A stretch of 64,000 nucleotides of DNA from an uncultured Bacilli bacterium (lineage in GTDB: Bacteria > Bacillota_I > Bacilli_A > RF39 > UBA660): assembly GCA_934176955.1 (NCBI GenBank), contig CAKPOS010000008.1:1-64000 (forward strand), written 5' to 3'. The notes beneath the pieces were generated by a model that was not told the DNA's origin, made no database searches, and was given only the letters and a program-made list of their open reading frames with translations. How positions within the stretch are numbered: the stretch's first letter is position 1; every line of letters starts with the position of its first letter. This document shows positions 43,533 to 51,721 of the stretch, in pieces. The position numbers were made by a program, and so were the translations under genes.

Positions 43533-44190
43533 TGTTATTTATGAGGATAATCATTTGCTTGTTGTGGAGAAGCCTATTAATGTTCCTGTATGTGCTGATA
43601 GTTCCTTAGATAGGGATTTGCTTTCTACATTGAAAGATTATTTGAAAGAGAAATATCATAAACCAGGAAATGTTTATTTAGGTTTAGTTCATCGTTTAGA
43701 TAGACCTGTTTCTGGAGTTATGGTTTTTGCTAAAACAAGTAAGGCTGCTAGTAGACTTGGTAAGCAGGTGAGTGATCATACTTTAAAGAAAGAATATGTT
43801 GCTGTTGTAGAGGGAAAAGTTCCTGTTAAGGGAGAATTTGTTGATTATTTAAGAAAAGATGAAAAGAAAAATATTTCTTATGTTACGGATAAACATCATG
43901 GAAAAGAAGCTAAGCTTTATTATAAAAGATTGGATTATAAAAATGGTTTTAGTTTAGTAGAAATTCATTTGGAAACTGGTCGTAGTCACCAGATTCGTGT
44001 GCAATTTTCTTCAAGAAGATTTCCTTTAGTAGGAGATGCTAAATATAATCCTAATCATGATGGAAAGACTAGTATTGCTTTATTTGCTAGAAAAATATCT
44101 TTTTATCATCCTATTACGAAAGAATTATTACAGTTTGAAATTGATATACCAAAAAGATACCCTTTTTCTTTATTTTCGAAAAATACTTAA
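43510..44190 (+). CDS. RluA-family pseudouridine synthase
   Basis: Converts uridines in rRNA to pseudouridine. The 226 residues hold NVIYEDNHLLVVEKPINVPV, the catalytic motif GLVHRLDRPVSGVMVFAKT with the nucleophilic Asp, and LETGRSHQIRVQF. No S4 domain is present, so it resembles the short RluA/RsuA-like enzymes rather than RluD. The start at 43510 lies inside the methyltransferase gene's end, with weak GTGGAA upstream. The stop codon is overlapped by an AAAATACTT element. Confidence 0.92.
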   Translation: MEELRKINVIYEDNHLLVVEKPINVPVCADSSLDRDLLSTLKDYLKEKYHKPGNVYLGLVHRLDRPVSGVMVFAKTSKAASRLGKQVSDHTLKKEYVAVVEGKVPVKGEFVDYLRKDEKKNISYVTDKHHGKEAKLYYKRLDYKNGFSLVEIHLETGRSHQIRVQFSSRRFPLVGDAKYNPNHDGKTSIALFARKISFYHPITKELLQFEIDIPKRYPFSLFSKNT

Positions 44191-44346
44191 AAAGTCTTTT
44201 CTTTTTTAGAATTAATGAATTGTAAAAAACATGTCTTGTTGGATTGAGCATTTAAGAACTATTGTACTTAGGAAAAATATAAAAGATTTGTTCACTAAAA
44301 TAAAAATAATTTTTTAATTATATTCCTAATTTTGAAAGGAGAAAAT

Positions 44347-44592
44347 ATGATGTTCTCGTATTATGATATTCTAACTTTAATGAAATACAATAAACAGCCA
44401 AAAAAAATATTGGTTCATTGTACTAATAGTGTAGTACATTATGAATATAATGATGAATGTAAATGTTATTTATTAGTTCATGATGAATTATTGAATGAAG
44501 AGGAATTAAACACATGGGATAGCTACTTAAGTGATTATTTTTCTGAAAGTATGATGTTTGAAAAATGTATTGAAATTGTTAGTGATAAATAA
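44347..44592 (+). CDS. hypothetical protein
   Basis: An 81-residue acidic protein that I do not recognise (MMFSYYDILTLMKYNKQP to KCIEIVSDK). It is Tyr/Cys-rich with a compact alpha/beta look (ILVHCTNSVVHYEYNDECKCYLLV). AAAGGAG lies at good distance from the ATG at 44347, which sets the start. It stands alone on the plus strand before a terminator shared with dnaE. Confidence 0.65.
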   Translation: MMFSYYDILTLMKYNKQPKKILVHCTNSVVHYEYNDECKCYLLVHDELLNEEELNTWDSYLSDYFSESMMFEKCIEIVSDK

Positions 44593-44707
44593 AGTATAAT
44601 TTTGAAGAGTAGATTAAATTTCTATTCCTTTTTTGTTTAAAGATAGTATAGTTACAACTAAAAAAAATATATATGGAAAATTAATATCTATTTTTGAATA
44701 GGTCTAA

Positions 44708-44742
44708 AATAAGAGTAATTTCAACCTGAAATTACTCTTATT
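44708..44742. terminator. bidirectional terminator between 44347 gene and dnaE
   Basis: A perfect 15-bp stem (44708-44722 with 44728-44742) and five-base loop at the dnaE stop codon, with T-rich flanks. Confidence 0.8.
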
Positions 44743-47710
44743 TACTTTCTAATAAATTTAAGCTATTTACAATAATTTGGTATTGGTCAAATCTTTTTTC
44801 GACACGACCTAAAATACGAATGATATCTTTTTTCTTAATATTATTATATTGTTTATAAGTTTTAGGAAACAGTGTTAAAGAGATTTGTCCATATTCATCA
44901 GATGCTGTGACAAATGACATAATATCATTATTTTTAGTAGTTACTTCTTTGATATTATCGATTGATAATACCATAGAGATAGTTCTATCGAAGTATTTTT
45001 CAATAGATAATGTATCAATGTCAGAGTCTTTTTTATAAATATTTGTAGGATGATTACTAAGATAAAAACCAAATGTGTCTAATTGATTTTCTATTTGTTC
45101 TTCTTTTGTATATTCTTCATATTGCTTTAACCTAAGAGGAGGGAGGTCAATCATTCCTGCATTTTTTGAGATAAGAATATAATTAAAAATTTCTTCAAGA
45201 TTATTGATTAGTGTTTTTTCATTTGTACCAAAAGAATTAAAGCAGCCAGACTTGATTAAAGAAATAATTGCTTTTTTATTTAGGCTACCTGGTTTATTTT
45301 CAATTAAAGGAGAAGGATTTTTTGAAGAAGGAGAATAATTTCTTTCTAAAAAGTTAATAAAAGAAGTGTATGGAACTAGTTTTCTTTCTTCAATAATTTG
45401 TCTAGAGATGGTTGTACCTACATTTTTAATGATTGATAGGGGACAAATTATTTTTTTGTCTTGTACTTGATAGATACTTGTACTTTGATTGATGTCTGGA
45501 GGTAATATTTCGATTTTATTCTGTCTTATTTCTGATAAGTAAAGTTTGGTTTTATAGTCGTTACCAATGACATTATTTAAAATGGCTGTTTCAAAATATT
45601 GAAAGAAGTATGTTTTTAAGAATGCCATCTTGTAAGCAACAGTAGCGTAACCAACAGAATGGGATTTATTGAATCCATAATTTGCAAATTTTAGAATTAA
45701 GTTATAGATTTGTTCTGCTTGTTTTTGTGTATGTCCATTAGAAAGAGATTTTTCAATAAATTTTGGTTTTTCTTCTAGAAGGACTTTTTCTTTCTTTTTA
45801 GAAATTGCTCTTCTTAAAATATCAGCTTCTCCTAGAGTATATCCTGCATAAGTTCTAGCTATTTCTAAGATTTGTTCTTGATAGATAATGATACCGTAAG
45901 TTGGTTTTAATATTTTTTCTAAACATTTATCTGGATAGGTTACTTCTTCTATTCCTTCTTTTCTTCTTATATAATTATCAATAAACTCCATAGCCCCTGG
46001 TCGATAAAGGGCAAGGGCAGCAATTAAGTCATCGAAGCTAGCGACTTTTAATTTTTCTAAGAAACGTTTCATTCCTGGTGACTCAAATTGAAAGATTCCG
46101 TCTGTTTTCACTTTAGAAAATACTTCTAGGGTTTTTTTATCATCTAAAGGGATGTTTTGAAAGGTAATGTTTATTTTTTCTTGTTTTCTAATATTCGTTA
46201 AGACTTCTTGAATTAAAGTTAAGTTAGATATTCCTAAGAAATCCATTTTTAAGAGACCTAATGGTTCTAGGTAATTCATTGAATAGGCTGTTGTGTAAAT
46301 TCCTCTAGCATTTTTATAAAGGGGAATAGTTTCATCAATTGGAATACGGCTGATGACTATTCCTGATGCATGGATTCCGATATTTCTTGGTAATCCTTCT
46401 AAATGAAGGGCAATGTCAAATAGTTTTTGATAGGAATGATTTTCTGTTAATAAGCGGTTTAATTTGACATTATTTGACATTGTTTCTTGTAAATTTTCCT
46501 TAGGAGAGAGTAATTTTGTTAGATTATCTACTTCTGCAATAGGAAGGTTTAAAGTTCTGGCGACATCTCTTACTACTTGTTTTGCTGCTAGGGTATCAAA
46601 AGTAATAATACCGGCTACTTTTTTTTCTCCATATTTATTTATACAGTAATTGATGACATCTTGACGTTTTTCACTGTCAAAATCAATATCAATATCGGGC
46701 ATTGTTATCCTTTCAGGATTTAGAAAGCGTTCAAATAATAAGTCATATTTAATTGGGTCTATATCAATAATTCCTAGGGTATAGCTGACAAGGCTACCAG
46801 CAGCTGAACCTCTTCCTGGGCCTACTAAAATATGATTTTGTTTGGCATATTTGACATAATCCCAGACAATTAAGAAGTAATTGCAGAAATTCATTTCGTT
46901 GATAATACTTAATTCTTTTTCTAACCTAGTAATATAAACTTCTGGAACATGATTATTTAATCTTCGATTTAACCCTTTTTTGCATAAGTATTTTAAGTAT
47001 TCATAAGCATTTATTTTTTCATCATAAATGGGTAATAGATTATTGGTATAACTAATTTCTACGTTGCATAAGTCTGCTATTTCTTTGGATGTATGAATAT
47101 CAGTTTCTGTTGTATATGATAATAATTCTTGTTCATTCATTAAGTGATGAAGAGTATTTTCATTTAGAACATATTCTCCTATTACTTTTTGTTCTTTTAT
47201 CATTATTAAATAATCTAAGTATTTATAGTCTTCTTTTTCTAGATAAGAAACATTATTTATGAATACTTTGTCTTTTGTTATCTTTTGTTGTTCTTCCTTG
47301 GTAGAATAGCCAATATAGTGATATTTATAGATATTATATATCTCTTCATCAAAGAATGAATAGGGGATAACTAAAATTAAGTTTTCTTGGTGATAAATTA
47401 AATCTTCTTTTGTAATGTTTCTTTCTGATACAATTGTGGATAATTTTATTAGATTTTTGTAACCTTGATTATTCATAGCATATAATAGAATGTTTTTTTC
47501 TTCTATTTCTAGTTCTATTCCAATGATTGGTTTAATACTATTTTTTTTGCATTCTTGATAAAATGCTGGTACTCCAAACATATTGTTATGATCCGTAATG
47601 GCAAGTGATTGGTAACCTAATGATTTTGCTTTTTGAATAAGTTCTGGAATACGAATTAAGCTACTTAATAGGGTGTAACTTGTTTTTAGTTGAAGGGGGG
47701 TATAAATCAT
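44738..47710 (-). CDS. dnaE: DNA polymerase III alpha subunit (DnaE)
   Basis: Replicative C-family polymerase; in Bacillota DnaE extends primers before PolC takes over. The 990 residues have a PHP domain (residues 3-250, LAITDHNNMFGVPAF), the palm with GPGRGSAAGSLVSY and the catalytic PDIDIDFDSEKR, and a C-terminal OB fold (IKKKDIIRILGRVEKRFDQYQIIV). The first PHP motif, usually HxxH-like (HLQVHSGYSLL in Bacillus), reads PLQLKTSYTLL, so two metal-binding His are lost and PHP nuclease activity is unlikely. The start at 47710 follows GGAG at good spacing. It is somewhat shorter than the Bacillus enzyme. Confidence 0.96.
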   Translation of the reverse strand: MIYTPLQLKTSYTLLSSLIRIPELIQKAKSLGYQSLAITDHNNMFGVPAFYQECKKNSIKPIIGIELEIEEKNILLYAMNNQGYKNLIKLSTIVSERNITKEDLIYHQENLILVIPYSFFDEEIYNIYKYHYIGYSTKEEQQKITKDKVFINNVSYLEKEDYKYLDYLIMIKEQKVIGEYVLNENTLHHLMNEQELLSYTTETDIHTSKEIADLCNVEISYTNNLLPIYDEKINAYEYLKYLCKKGLNRRLNNHVPEVYITRLEKELSIINEMNFCNYFLIVWDYVKYAKQNHILVGPGRGSAAGSLVSYTLGIIDIDPIKYDLLFERFLNPERITMPDIDIDFDSEKRQDVINYCINKYGEKKVAGIITFDTLAAKQVVRDVARTLNLPIAEVDNLTKLLSPKENLQETMSNNVKLNRLLTENHSYQKLFDIALHLEGLPRNIGIHASGIVISRIPIDETIPLYKNARGIYTTAYSMNYLEPLGLLKMDFLGISNLTLIQEVLTNIRKQEKINITFQNIPLDDKKTLEVFSKVKTDGIFQFESPGMKRFLEKLKVASFDDLIAALALYRPGAMEFIDNYIRRKEGIEEVTYPDKCLEKILKPTYGIIIYQEQILEIARTYAGYTLGEADILRRAISKKKEKVLLEEKPKFIEKSLSNGHTQKQAEQIYNLILKFANYGFNKSHSVGYATVAYKMAFLKTYFFQYFETAILNNVIGNDYKTKLYLSEIRQNKIEILPPDINQSTSIYQVQDKKIICPLSIIKNVGTTISRQIIEERKLVPYTSFINFLERNYSPSSKNPSPLIENKPGSLNKKAIISLIKSGCFNSFGTNEKTLINNLEEIFNYILISKNAGMIDLPPLRLKQYEEYTKEEQIENQLDTFGFYLSNHPTNIYKKDSDIDTLSIEKYFDRTISMVLSIDNIKEVTTKNNDIMSFVTASDEYGQISLTLFPKTYKQYNNIKKKDIIRILGRVEKRFDQYQIIVNSLNLLESK

Positions 47711-47865
47711 GATTATCATCTCCTTAAAATACTTATTTAAAACTTTTCTTTTTATTATTATAACATTAAATAAAAGAGTTTTGTTTCGTCATTAAACAAA
47801 ACTGGTGTTTTTTTACTATTTTTGGTTCATTAATTTTAGAAAAGTAATTATGAAGTATTTTCCGT

Positions 47866-47910
47866 AAAAAAAATTCTAATGTAAAGAACTTTAGATTCTC
47901 CACATTAGAA
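47866..47910 (-). terminator. terminator after the dnaB-dnaI unit
   Basis: Perfect 9-bp stem TTCTAATGT (47874-47882) with ACATTAGAA (47902-47910), then a run of eight T on the minus strand; overlaps the end of the 47891 gene. Confidence 0.9.
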
Positions 47911-48169
47911 ATGCAATTAAAACAACTCCTAGAGCAATGATTAAGGCTAAGGTAAAGATGGGTGCAAATCCTTCACTTTTTACACCAATATCTGATGTGA
48001 ATGTTCCTTTTGCTTTTACTCCTTTTTTCATATATTTGTTATTACTCTCTGGTCTTTGAAGTTTGTAATTTGGTTTTAAATTTACTTTTTTGTCTGTATC
48101 TGATGTAATAATCATTTCTGACTTTATTCCTTTTTCATCTACAAAATCTTGCACAACACTATTTTTCAT
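47891..48169 (-). CDS. small C-terminal-anchored membrane protein
   Basis: A 92-residue protein with a charged N-terminal 65 residues and one membrane helix at the end (APIFTLALIIALGVVLIAFLMW), so it is tail-anchored. I do not recognise the family. GAGGAA precedes the ATG at 48169. It is the last gene of the dnaB-dnaI unit, ten bases behind dnaI, and a strong terminator overlaps its end; a link to membrane attachment of the replication machinery is only inferred from position. Confidence 0.7.
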   Translation of the reverse strand: MKNSVVQDFVDEKGIKSEMIITSDTDKKVNLKPNYKLQRPESNNKYMKKGVKAKGTFTSDIGVKSEGFAPIFTLALIIALGVVLIAFLMWRI

Positions 48170-48179
48170 TCTTTTTTCC

Positions 48180-49103
48180 TCACTTTCGTTTATTTTCACT
48201 AACTAAAGTCATTTCTATTGTTAATTGTTTAATTCTTTCGATAATTCTTTTGGCTTTTACTCGGTCGATTCCTTTTGTTGTTGTCCCAAAATGTTCTTCT
48301 AAATCTTTGATGGTTAAGTTGGAAGTAAAAAAGGTTGTTAATCCTTCTTGGCTTCTATACTGAAGAATATTTCCTAATACTTCATCTCGACTCCATTCGG
48401 TCATCGTTTCTGCTCCAATGTCATCAATTAATAAGATTTCAATGTTTTTTAATAATTTAAATTTTTCATTGTAGGATTCATTATTACCAAAAGATTCTTT
48501 TAGGCTTCTTAATAATTCAGGGTAATAAATAATTGCTACTTTATGATTTTTTTTAGCTAGTTCATTTAAAGTAGCTGAAATAAGATAAGTTTTTCCACAT
48601 CCAAAGTTACCATTTAGGTATAGTCCTTTCATTCCTGTTTTTGGTTGATAAGTATCGAGAAATTTTTTTAACCATTTAATAATTTCAAAGCGATTGGGAT
48701 CATTAATATCAATATTTTTCATACTAGCTTCTTTTATTTCTTTTGGTATATCAAAAAGATAGATATTTTCTTTGTATTTATTTCTTTTATCTAGTTCTTT
48801 TTTATATTTACAGGGAACATAATCAAATACTAGATTATTGCTTAAAATTTCTGGATAATAGACATATCCTGGATATGAATTTTTACAATCTAAGATATTT
48901 TTGCAATGCTTACAATTTTTTAATTCTTGTGCTGTTTCTTCTAAAGAAGTTGTATATTTCATTAAATAGTCTTTGGGTAATTTTAGATTTTCTACTACTT
49001 TTTTAAAATTAGGATTACTTTCTAGTGCTTTATCGTAATCTTCATTTAATTGTTGCTTGTTTAAATTGTATGTTCCGTTTAAAACCTCTTTTATTCCTTT
49101 CAT
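48180..49103 (-). CDS. dnaI: primosomal helicase loader DnaI
   Basis: AAA+ ATPase that loads the replicative helicase at origins and restart sites. The 307 residues have an N-terminal zinc region with CKHCKNILDC (about 63-72), Walker A GNFGCGKTYL near 163-172, Walker B ILLIDDIGAE and the sensor FFTSNLTIKDL. Layout and length match Bacillus DnaI. One base separates it from dnaB upstream. Confidence 0.95.
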   Translation of the reverse strand: MKGIKEVLNGTYNLNKQQLNEDYDKALESNPNFKKVVENLKLPKDYLMKYTTSLEETAQELKNCKHCKNILDCKNSYPGYVYYPEILSNNLVFDYVPCKYKKELDKRNKYKENIYLFDIPKEIKEASMKNIDINDPNRFEIIKWLKKFLDTYQPKTGMKGLYLNGNFGCGKTYLISATLNELAKKNHKVAIIYYPELLRSLKESFGNNESYNEKFKLLKNIEILLIDDIGAETMTEWSRDEVLGNILQYRSQEGLTTFFTSNLTIKDLEEHFGTTTKGIDRVKAKRIIERIKQLTIEMTLVSENKRK

Positions 49104-49104
49104 T

Positions 49105-50406
49105 TTATCGATACTCCTTTAGTAAATCTTGCATTACTTTTTGTTCTTCAATACTTGCTTCTTTTTTTTCAATATTTTTATTAAACCATTCTGGTAATTT
49201 TTCTTCTTTTGGTGTTTTTGTCTTTGGGACTGTTCCCTTTTTGTATTTTTTATGTTCTTTTTCTGCTAAGCGCATGGCTTCATCTACTGTTTCTATTTTT
49301 TGTCGTTGCCATTGTCCTGCTATCGTTTCAGCTAGTCCTCTAGTTAGTTTATTGTTATTGGTTTTTAGGATATAATCAATTAGAACATTGACGACACCTG
49401 GTTGTAATTTATAAACACAAACTAAGTCTTCAGCTAGTTTTAAATCTCTTGAAGTTGGTTCAGCACCATTATTTTTACTTTTTAATAAATCGTAAGGGCT
49501 AACGGTTTCAAATGTATAAATCATTTTAGCTCTCTTAGAAGTATCACCAACTGGTTCTTTTAAATATTCTGGTTGTGTGTTATAGACTATTGTTGGTAAT
49601 AATCCATGATTATCAAATTGATAATAATTGCGACAAGTTTTTCTTAATTCTTCTTTATTTAGAGTTCCTCTTTCTGTAATGCAAATGGGAATAATATCTT
49701 GCATTTTTACAACATCTAAATTATATAAAAAAGAAAGTTGTAAAATTAATTCTTTAATATCTTTAGTAAAAATCTTATTTTCATCTAAACCGCTTGGTAA
49801 AGACTTAGTTAAGAAATCAAAATCAAAGTTAGTATTAATGGCTAATTTTTGAACGTTAGTTTTTTGAATATCATTATTCACTACTTCATAAGAGGTTAGG
49901 GGAACAGAAGAAAATACTTCTGTAAAAGATACTGTTATATCTTGATAATTATTGATTGATAATTTTGGAGATTTAAAGTAATCTAATATTTTCTCGTATT
50001 CTTTTTTTCCGACATTGTTGTATAAAACTACATTTAAGATTGGATGATTGAAAAAATCATTTGCTTTAATTGGAGAATATAGCTGATAAATATAATTTCC
50101 TGTATTTTCTTCTTTAAAATAAGTTTTTAATAGTCCAATGGCTTCTAATTTTAGTCTTGCTTTTTCGATTTCTGATAGTGATATTTGCATATTTGTGACT
50201 AAATGATGATGAGTATATTCTATGCTTATTAATTTTGTTTTATCTAAATCTGACCAAAGGGTAAAATACAACATAACAGCAAGAGGGCCTATGATTGGTT
50301 GGTATAACATGGTTAGTATGAGTCTATCTTCTGCTGTAATAATGCTTTTATTTACTACAATATAAGTATCTGCAGGAGATATTCCTTTTAAATTTAATTC
50401 TTTCAT
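49105..50406 (-). CDS. dnaB: replication initiation/membrane attachment protein DnaB
   Basis: DnaB of Bacillota (unrelated to the helicase of E. coli) joins DnaD and DnaI to load helicase. The 433 residues start with a winged-helix domain (AEDRLILTMLYQPIIGPLAVML, residues about 23-100) and contain the DnaB/DnaD-type helical C-domain (LAEDLVCVYKLQPGVVNVLIDYIL then WQRQKIETVDEAMRLAEKE, about 310-400). It heads the dnaB-dnaI-small-membrane-protein unit. Confidence 0.95.
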   Translation of the reverse strand: MKELNLKGISPADTYIVVNKSIITAEDRLILTMLYQPIIGPLAVMLYFTLWSDLDKTKLISIEYTHHHLVTNMQISLSEIEKARLKLEAIGLLKTYFKEENTGNYIYQLYSPIKANDFFNHPILNVVLYNNVGKKEYEKILDYFKSPKLSINNYQDITVSFTEVFSSVPLTSYEVVNNDIQKTNVQKLAINTNFDFDFLTKSLPSGLDENKIFTKDIKELILQLSFLYNLDVVKMQDIIPICITERGTLNKEELRKTCRNYYQFDNHGLLPTIVYNTQPEYLKEPVGDTSKRAKMIYTFETVSPYDLLKSKNNGAEPTSRDLKLAEDLVCVYKLQPGVVNVLIDYILKTNNNKLTRGLAETIAGQWQRQKIETVDEAMRLAEKEHKKYKKGTVPKTKTPKEEKLPEWFNKNIEKKEASIEEQKVMQDLLKEYR

Positions 50407-50489
50407 ACAACCACTGTCCTCTTAGTTACATTTTATAATAAAAGTGGGTAAAAGTAAAGATTTATCAAATATGTTAGTTTAAATATGAA

Positions 50490-50560
50490 GTGCAACAAAT
50501 AAATTTTCTTGGCATAAAATCGTATTTGCGACAATTATTATAACTATTCAAAAGTTGCAC
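50490..50560. repeat. inverted GTGCAAC repeat, possible insertion-sequence remnant
   Basis: GTGCAAC at 50490-50496 and its complement GTTGCAC at 50554-50560 face each other across 57 bases of non-coding DNA. Ends of this kind are seen in IS30-family elements, but no transposase is present. It could also be a regulatory hairpin. The 251-base gap from 50407 to 50657 otherwise shows no gene. Confidence 0.35.
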
Positions 50561-50657
50561 ATGACTTTTTAATTAATATTTTTTTAGTCATACAAGACTA
50601 CATTTTTTACACTTTTGCTAAAAAATTACCAAACAATATTTATTTTATTATATTTTT

Positions 50658-51494
50658 TTATTTTCTAGGGGTAGAACTTTTATAATTTTTAGCATTTTCT
50701 AATCCAAATATATAAGTTGGCGTTTCATTTTCAAGAACAAAGTCATCTAAATTACCATTATAACCATATAATTTTCGATAAGTTTCTTCTGTTTTTGTTA
50801 AATCAATTTGAGTAGGATTTCCACTGATTAAAGATTCGTAATCTTCCTTTTTGAAAGCTTTGTAAAAACCAAAAGTAAATTTTTGATTTCCTTTACAAAA
50901 ATTAAGAAAATGCGACGGATCATATAAAACCATTGGCTCATTTCCATATCCATTTGGATAAATAAAATTATATGCGTGCATTTCGGTTTCTCTTGCCCCA
51001 CAAACCACTTCTGAATCTATACCTAAAAATTTAAACATATTATGGGCCATACCAGATTTTTCAGAACAAAAAGCGGCACCATTTTCAGCAACTGTTTTGA
51101 TTGATAATTTTTTATCTTTGTGAGACGCATAAGTCATATATCTAACTAATCCTATATTATTACTTGGTAGATATTTATGTACTGTAAAGAAAATAGTAGA
51201 AAACAATGTTAATTCATTATACCAAGTTCCTTTTTTGATTTCTTTAATCAAATTGATATATGGTGTTATATCATCATACACTAAATCAGGACATTCAGAA
51301 TCATCAAATTTTTCAGCTGCTTTATAGTGAATTTTTTGTGATATATAATCTTGAAAACTATCTGTATAATTTTGTCCAACAGTTTTTTCTTTGCTACTTG
51401 CTTCAAGTTCTTTTAATCTTTCATTTATAAAATTAATTATTTCTTCATCAGTTTGTAATTCAAATATTTTTTTGTTTATTTCTGCTTTTGTCAT
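50658..51494 (-). CDS. transglutaminase-like (papain-fold) protein
   Basis: A 278-residue cytosolic protein. The candidate triad is Cys143 (ENGAAFCSEKSGMAHNMFKF), His173 (RETEMHAYNFIY) and Asp192 (MVLYDPSHFL), with the middle segment LGIDSEVVCGARE, matching transglutaminase-like proteins. The N-terminal 130 residues are helical (DEEIINFINERLKELEAS). GGAGG precedes the ATG and lies in the end of the frameshifted small gene before it, so it follows the RNB-like gene in one unit. Reaction and substrate are unknown. Confidence 0.78.
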   Translation of the reverse strand: MTKAEINKKIFELQTDEEIINFINERLKELEASSKEKTVGQNYTDSFQDYISQKIHYKAAEKFDDSECPDLVYDDITPYINLIKEIKKGTWYNELTLFSTIFFTVHKYLPSNNIGLVRYMTYASHKDKKLSIKTVAENGAAFCSEKSGMAHNMFKFLGIDSEVVCGARETEMHAYNFIYPNGYGNEPMVLYDPSHFLNFCKGNQKFTFGFYKAFKKEDYESLISGNPTQIDLTKTEETYRKLYGYNGNLDDFVLENETPTYIFGLENAKNYKSSTPRK

Positions 51495-51498
51495 TTTA

Positions 51499-51721
51499 TT
51501 ATTTACCTCCTAAATTATTTAGATTTTTTAACAATTCTTTGGTATTTACTGGAAAAATATTATATTTATTAATATCAATCCATTCATACAAAGCCCAATC
51601 ACCCTTAAGTCCACAAAATACATTTTCTTTAATATTATTGAATGTCTTATTAAATATAGAAAGAACTTTTGTGTTCTTTTGGTTAGAAAAATACTTAATT
51701 TTAATTGTTTTGTTTATCCAT
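51499..51721 (-). pseudogene. small protein gene with a one-base frameshift
   Basis: An ATG at 51721 overlaps the stop of the upstream 51721 gene (TAATG), the usual sign of coupling, but it runs into a stop after six codons. Dropping one T from the four at 51708-51711 (A on the minus strand) restores a 74-residue reading: MDKQTIKIKYFSNQK at the start and FCGLKGDWALYEWIDINKYN in the middle, ending LKNLNNLGGK. That frame is open to 51499 and clearly protein-like. So this is either a disrupted gene or a base-calling error in a homopolymer. Family unknown. Confidence 0.6.
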
